Translations under genes and position numbers: made by a program
The notes under the pieces: generated by a model
Told to the model about the DNA's origin: nothing
The model's database searches: none
What the model saw: only the letters and a program-made list of their open reading frames with translations
Assembly (NCBI GenBank): GCA_021323775.1
Contig: JAJPKK010000139.1
Coordinates: forward strand, 1 to 44,252
DNA length: 44,252 nucleotides
Source of the DNA: Hyphomicrobiales bacterium
Lineage (GTDB): Bacteria; Pseudomonadota; Alphaproteobacteria; Rhizobiales; Xanthobacteraceae
Reading direction: 5' to 3'
Shown: positions 41,302 to 44,252 of the stretch, piece by piece
Layout: each line of letters begins with the position of its first letter
How positions within the stretch are numbered: position 1 is the first letter of the stretch

Positions 41302-42429
41302 ATGGGATCGAATTTAATGTCCAGTCTTGGTGCACTGGGCGGCAACTTTACGGGCTGGGTCATCCCGGTTCTGTTCACGCTGACAATTATCGTGTTTTTC
41401 CACGAGTTTGGGCATTTCCTGGTAGCGCGCTGGTGCGGCATCAAGGCTTTGGTGTTTTCGATCGGGTTCGGTCCCGAACTGGTCGGCTTCTACGACCGGC
41501 GCGGCACCCGGTGGAAGGTCTCCGCGATTCCGCTGGGGGGCTACGTCAAGTTCTTCGGCGATGAAAACGAGGCCAGCGTGCCGGACGCCGCCACGCTGGC
41601 GGCCATGACGGAAGAGGAGCGAAAGCAGAGCTTTCCGGGGCAAGCGGTCGGCGCCCGCGCAGCCGTGGTGGCAGCCGGCCCGGTTACCAATTTTATCCTT
41701 GCGATTATCCTGTTCGCCGGCGTGTTCCTGGCTTACGGCAAGACAACGGCGATCCCCCGCATTGCGGGGGTGGAACCCAACAGCCCGGCCGCTGCCGCGG
41801 GGTTTAAGGTCGGCGACGTCATCGTGTCGATCGACGGCGCCAAGATCGACAATTTCGCTGACGTCCAGCGCATCGTCAGTTTCAGCCCCGGCGTGACCCT
41901 GACGATCGTCGTCGACCGCGGGGGCGTTCCCTACACGTTGAAGGCGACTCCGGTCGAAAAGGACAAGCGGGGGATGCTCGGCATCACCCGCTCGAATGAG
42001 CCGGGCGACGTCAGAACCGAGGCCGTTGCCCCCTTGGAGGCGCTGCGCCTGGGCGCCGACAGGACGTGGTTGGTCGTCACGAGTACGATGACCTACCTTC
42101 GCGACGTGGTGGTGGGACGACAATCGGCCGATCAGATCGGCGGGCCAATCAAAATTGCGCAGATTTCTGTGGAAGCCGCAAAGCTTGGATTTGGGCCGCT
42201 GCTTGAACTGACCGCGCTGCTGTCGGTTTCGATCGGGCTTCTTAACCTCTTTCCCATACCGCTGCTTGATGGTGGTCACCTTCTGTTCTACGCAATCGAG
42301 TGGGTTCGAGGCAGGCCATTGTCGGAGCGGGCGCAGGAGGTCTCCTTCCGGATTGGCCTTGCTATCGTCTTAATGTTGATGATCTTTGCCACGTTCAACG
42401 ATCTGCGTCCGCTGATCATGGGATCGTGA
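41302..42429 (+). CDS. rseP: Site-2 membrane protease RseP
   Basis: 375 residues. The zinc motif HEFGH (His34, Glu35, His38) is in the first TM helix, a PDZ domain follows at about 145-225 (GVEPNSPAAAAGFKVGDVIVSIDG), and NLFPIPLLDGGH completes the active site in the third TM helix. RseP-type enzymes cut anti-sigma factors and leftover signal peptides inside the inner membrane. GAGG seven bases before ATG 41302 fixes the start over the upstream TTG at 41296. It lies between dxr and bamA, as in related genomes. Confidence 0.96.
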   Translation: MGSNLMSSLGALGGNFTGWVIPVLFTLTIIVFFHEFGHFLVARWCGIKALVFSIGFGPELVGFYDRRGTRWKVSAIPLGGYVKFFGDENEASVPDAATLAAMTEEERKQSFPGQAVGARAAVVAAGPVTNFILAIILFAGVFLAYGKTTAIPRIAGVEPNSPAAAAGFKVGDVIVSIDGAKIDNFADVQRIVSFSPGVTLTIVVDRGGVPYTLKATPVEKDKRGMLGITRSNEPGDVRTEAVAPLEALRLGADRTWLVVTSTMTYLRDVVVGRQSADQIGGPIKIAQISVEAAKLGFGPLLELTALLSVSIGLLNLFPIPLLDGGHLLFYAIEWVRGRPLSERAQEVSFRIGLAIVLMLMIFATFNDLRPLIMGS

Positions 42430-42579
42430 TGCGTGGCAGAGGCGCAACATCATGAAAGCAAACGGGAAGAGAGCCTAAACTCTCTGTTTGCAGTGGGGGG
42501 GAAAGCCTGTACAAAGATGGGTCAGGGGATTCCTTGATCCTGTAACAGGCTTGGAATGCAGGGGCGTTTGGGGATGGGA

Positions 42580-44252
42580 ATGAACGTACGCTTGGGGCGG
42601 GGACGTCTGGCAAATGTCGCCGTCGCCGCGGGATTATTGTGCGGCCTGTTTGGCTTCGTCGCGGTCTCGATCGGGACCTCCGACATCAGCGTCGCGCAGT
42701 CTGCCACGCGCATCGACGTTGAGGGCAACCGCCGGGTCGAGGCCGACACGATTCGTTCCTATTTCCGCGTTGGCGGAGTCGAGCGTCTGGATTCTGCCAC
42801 AATTGATTCCGCCCTCAAGGCGCTTTATGCGACCGGTCTGTTCCAGGACGTCCGCATCACGCCCGGCAATGGGCGGATTCTCGTAAGCGTCGTGGAAAAT
42901 CCCGTCATCAACCGCGTTGCCTTCGAGGGCAATCATAAGGCGAAGGACGAGCAGCTCCTTTCGGAAATTCAATCCAAGCCGCGCGGCACGTTTTCGCGCG
43001 CCACGGTCCAAAACGACGTTCAGCGCATTATCGAGGTTTATCAGCGCAACGGCCGCTATGACGTCCGGGTGGAACCGAAGATCATTGAATTGCCGAACAA
43101 CCGCGTCGACCTTGTCTTCGAGATCGACGAGGGCCCCAAAACCGGAGTCGAGAAGATCGTCTTTGTCGGCAACAACGCCTTTTCGGATTATCGCCTCAAA
43201 GACGTTATCAAGACCGGCGTCACCAACTGGCTCAGCTTTCTGAAATCGAACGATATCTATGATGCGGACCGCATCGAGGTCGATCGCGATCTGCTGCGGC
43301 GTTTCTATCTCAAAAACGGCTTTGCCGACGTTCGCATTGTGTCGGCGGTGGGCGAATACGATCCGGAAGGGAAGGGCTTTATTATCACGTTCACGATCGA
43401 CGAAGGCGCGCAATATCATTTTGGCGCCGTCAACATCGTGTCGAATGTGCCGTCGGTCCCCCCCGAATCGCTGCGCTACAAGCTGCGTGTCGAGTCCGGC
43501 CGGGTCTATAACGCCGATGCGATTGAGAAATCGGTCGAAGATGCAACGATCGAGGTGGCGCGGCGCGGCTATCCTTTCGCCACTGTGCGCCCGCGCGGCG
43601 AGCGTAATCCGACCAACCGCACCGTCGACGTCACTTTCGTAGTCGAGGAAGGGCCGCGCACCTACATCGAGCGCATCAACATCAGGGGCAATACGCGGAC
43701 GCGGGACTATGTGATCCGCCGCGAGTTCGACATCGTCGAGGGCGACCCGTACAACCGAGCGCTGGTGGATCGTGCCGAGCGCCGGATCAAGAATCTGGGC
43801 TACTTCAAGAGCGTGAAGATCACCACCGAGCCCGGCTCTGCGCCTGACCGCATCATCATCGACTGCGACGTGGAGGAACAGTCGACCGGCGAGTTCTCAT
43901 TTGCAGGCGGCTATTCGACAGCGGACGGCGTAATCGGCGAAGTCTCGCTTGGCGAGCGTAATCTGATGGGAACCGGCGACATCGCGAAAGTCTCCGTGCA
44001 GTACGGGCAATATGCACGCGGCTTCGATCTGTCGTTCGTCGAGCCTTATCTGTTCGGCCAAAGGCTGGCCTTTGGCTGGGACGCCTTCTGGAAGGAGAGA
44101 TTGCCGACCCCGTATGTCTCATACGGGTCGAAGACGATCGGCGGCGACATCAAGTTTGGCATTCCGATCACGGAGAACATATCGAGCCAACTGCGCTACA
44201 CCGGCTACAGCCAGGAAATCTCGCTGCCGTTCCAGTTGATGAACTGTAACAA
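42580..44252 (+). CDS. bamA: Outer membrane assembly factor BamA (5' part; cut by window end)
   Basis: The frame is open from 42580 to the window end (557 codons). A signal peptide (residues about 12-40, VAVAAGLLCGLFGFVAVSIG to SVAQ) is followed by five POTRA domains: IDVEGNRRVEADTIRSYF, NRVAFEGNHKAKDEQLLSEI, KIVFVGNNAFSDYRLKDVI, FGAVNIVSNVP and IERINIRGNTRTRDYVIRREF. The beta-barrel begins at about 445 (FSFAGGYSTADGVIGEVSLGERNLMGTG). BamA inserts beta-barrel proteins in the outer membrane. ATG 42580 is preferred with GGGGATGGGA before it; in-frame ATGs at 42574 and 42556 are alternatives. Confidence 0.96.
   Translation, partial: MNVRLGRGRLANVAVAAGLLCGLFGFVAVSIGTSDISVAQSATRIDVEGNRRVEADTIRSYFRVGGVERLDSATIDSALKALYATGLFQDVRITPGNGRILVSVVENPVINRVAFEGNHKAKDEQLLSEIQSKPRGTFSRATVQNDVQRIIEVYQRNGRYDVRVEPKIIELPNNRVDLVFEIDEGPKTGVEKIVFVGNNAFSDYRLKDVIKTGVTNWLSFLKSNDIYDADRIEVDRDLLRRFYLKNGFADVRIVSAVGEYDPEGKGFIITFTIDEGAQYHFGAVNIVSNVPSVPPESLRYKLRVESGRVYNADAIEKSVEDATIEVARRGYPFATVRPRGERNPTNRTVDVTFVVEEGPRTYIERINIRGNTRTRDYVIRREFDIVEGDPYNRALVDRAERRIKNLGYFKSVKITTEPGSAPDRIIIDCDVEEQSTGEFSFAGGYSTADGVIGEVSLGERNLMGTGDIAKVSVQYGQYARGFDLSFVEPYLFGQRLAFGWDAFWKERLPTPYVSYGSKTIGGDIKFGIPITENISSQLRYTGYSQEISLPFQLMNCN

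Overview
The window is GC-rich, gene-dense DNA that reads as a chromosome segment of an alphaproteobacterium, most likely order Hyphomicrobiales (Bradyrhizobium/Xanthobacteraceae-like). That placement is an inference. It rests on the gene order rpsB-tsf-pyrH-frr-uppS-cdsA-dxr-rseP-bamA, the C-terminal extension of S2, HWE-family histidine kinases, a DUF1489 protein and HspQ. No rRNA, tRNA, CRISPR array, prophage or intact insertion sequence was seen.

Layout. 1-273 is the tail of an RND pump. 346-4099 holds, all on +, a TerC-family protein, an SDR oxidoreductase, a quinone oxidoreductase-like protein, a small PuuD-type cytochrome c and a CPBP membrane protease. 4100-4980 is non-coding. 4981-11416 is a tripartite efflux set (RND permease, adaptor, outer-membrane lipoprotein factor). 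11621-13098 has a malyl-CoA-lyase-like enzyme and hspQ. 13090-26573 is the most unusual part: four consecutive paralogous membrane HWE histidine kinases, all on -, here named HK1 to HK4 by coordinate (HK4 is transcribed first). 27217-32403 (-) holds a DUF1489 protein, an MBL-fold hydrolase behind a biotin carboxylase/BCCP protein, and an unknown membrane protein. 32748-33494 (+) is a class II aldolase-like protein, followed by a lysR remnant. 34221 to the end (+) is the translation/envelope housekeeping cluster, with bamA cut by the window edge.

Main result. The four kinases share one architecture: an N-terminal multi-TM domain, a periplasmic sensor of about 240 residues, a TM helix, PAS domain(s) and an HWE kinase core. 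They carry 1, 3, 1 and 4 PAS domains (HK1 to HK4). The junctions in the shorter proteins are hybrids of the linker motifs that flank each PAS in the longer ones, as expected if PAS modules were lost or gained by recombination between repeated linkers. No response regulator, NepR or sigma factor gene lies beside them. Known HWE kinases of this group often feed the PhyR-NepR-EcfG general stress response, so a multi-input relay to a distant regulator is plausible but not shown here.

Second result. GC-rich palindromic repeats (CCCTCCCCCGC-type, CCCGGATT-type and CGCCCGGCTTGACCGG-type) are scattered between genes. The first type also appears inside reading frames, without breaking them, in the C-terminal tails of HK3 and HK4, an inter-domain linker of the biotin carboxylase protein, and the N-termini of the MBL hydrolase and UppS. 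A different palindrome sits in the N-terminus of the cytochrome c. This resembles the protein-embedded palindromic elements known from Rickettsia.
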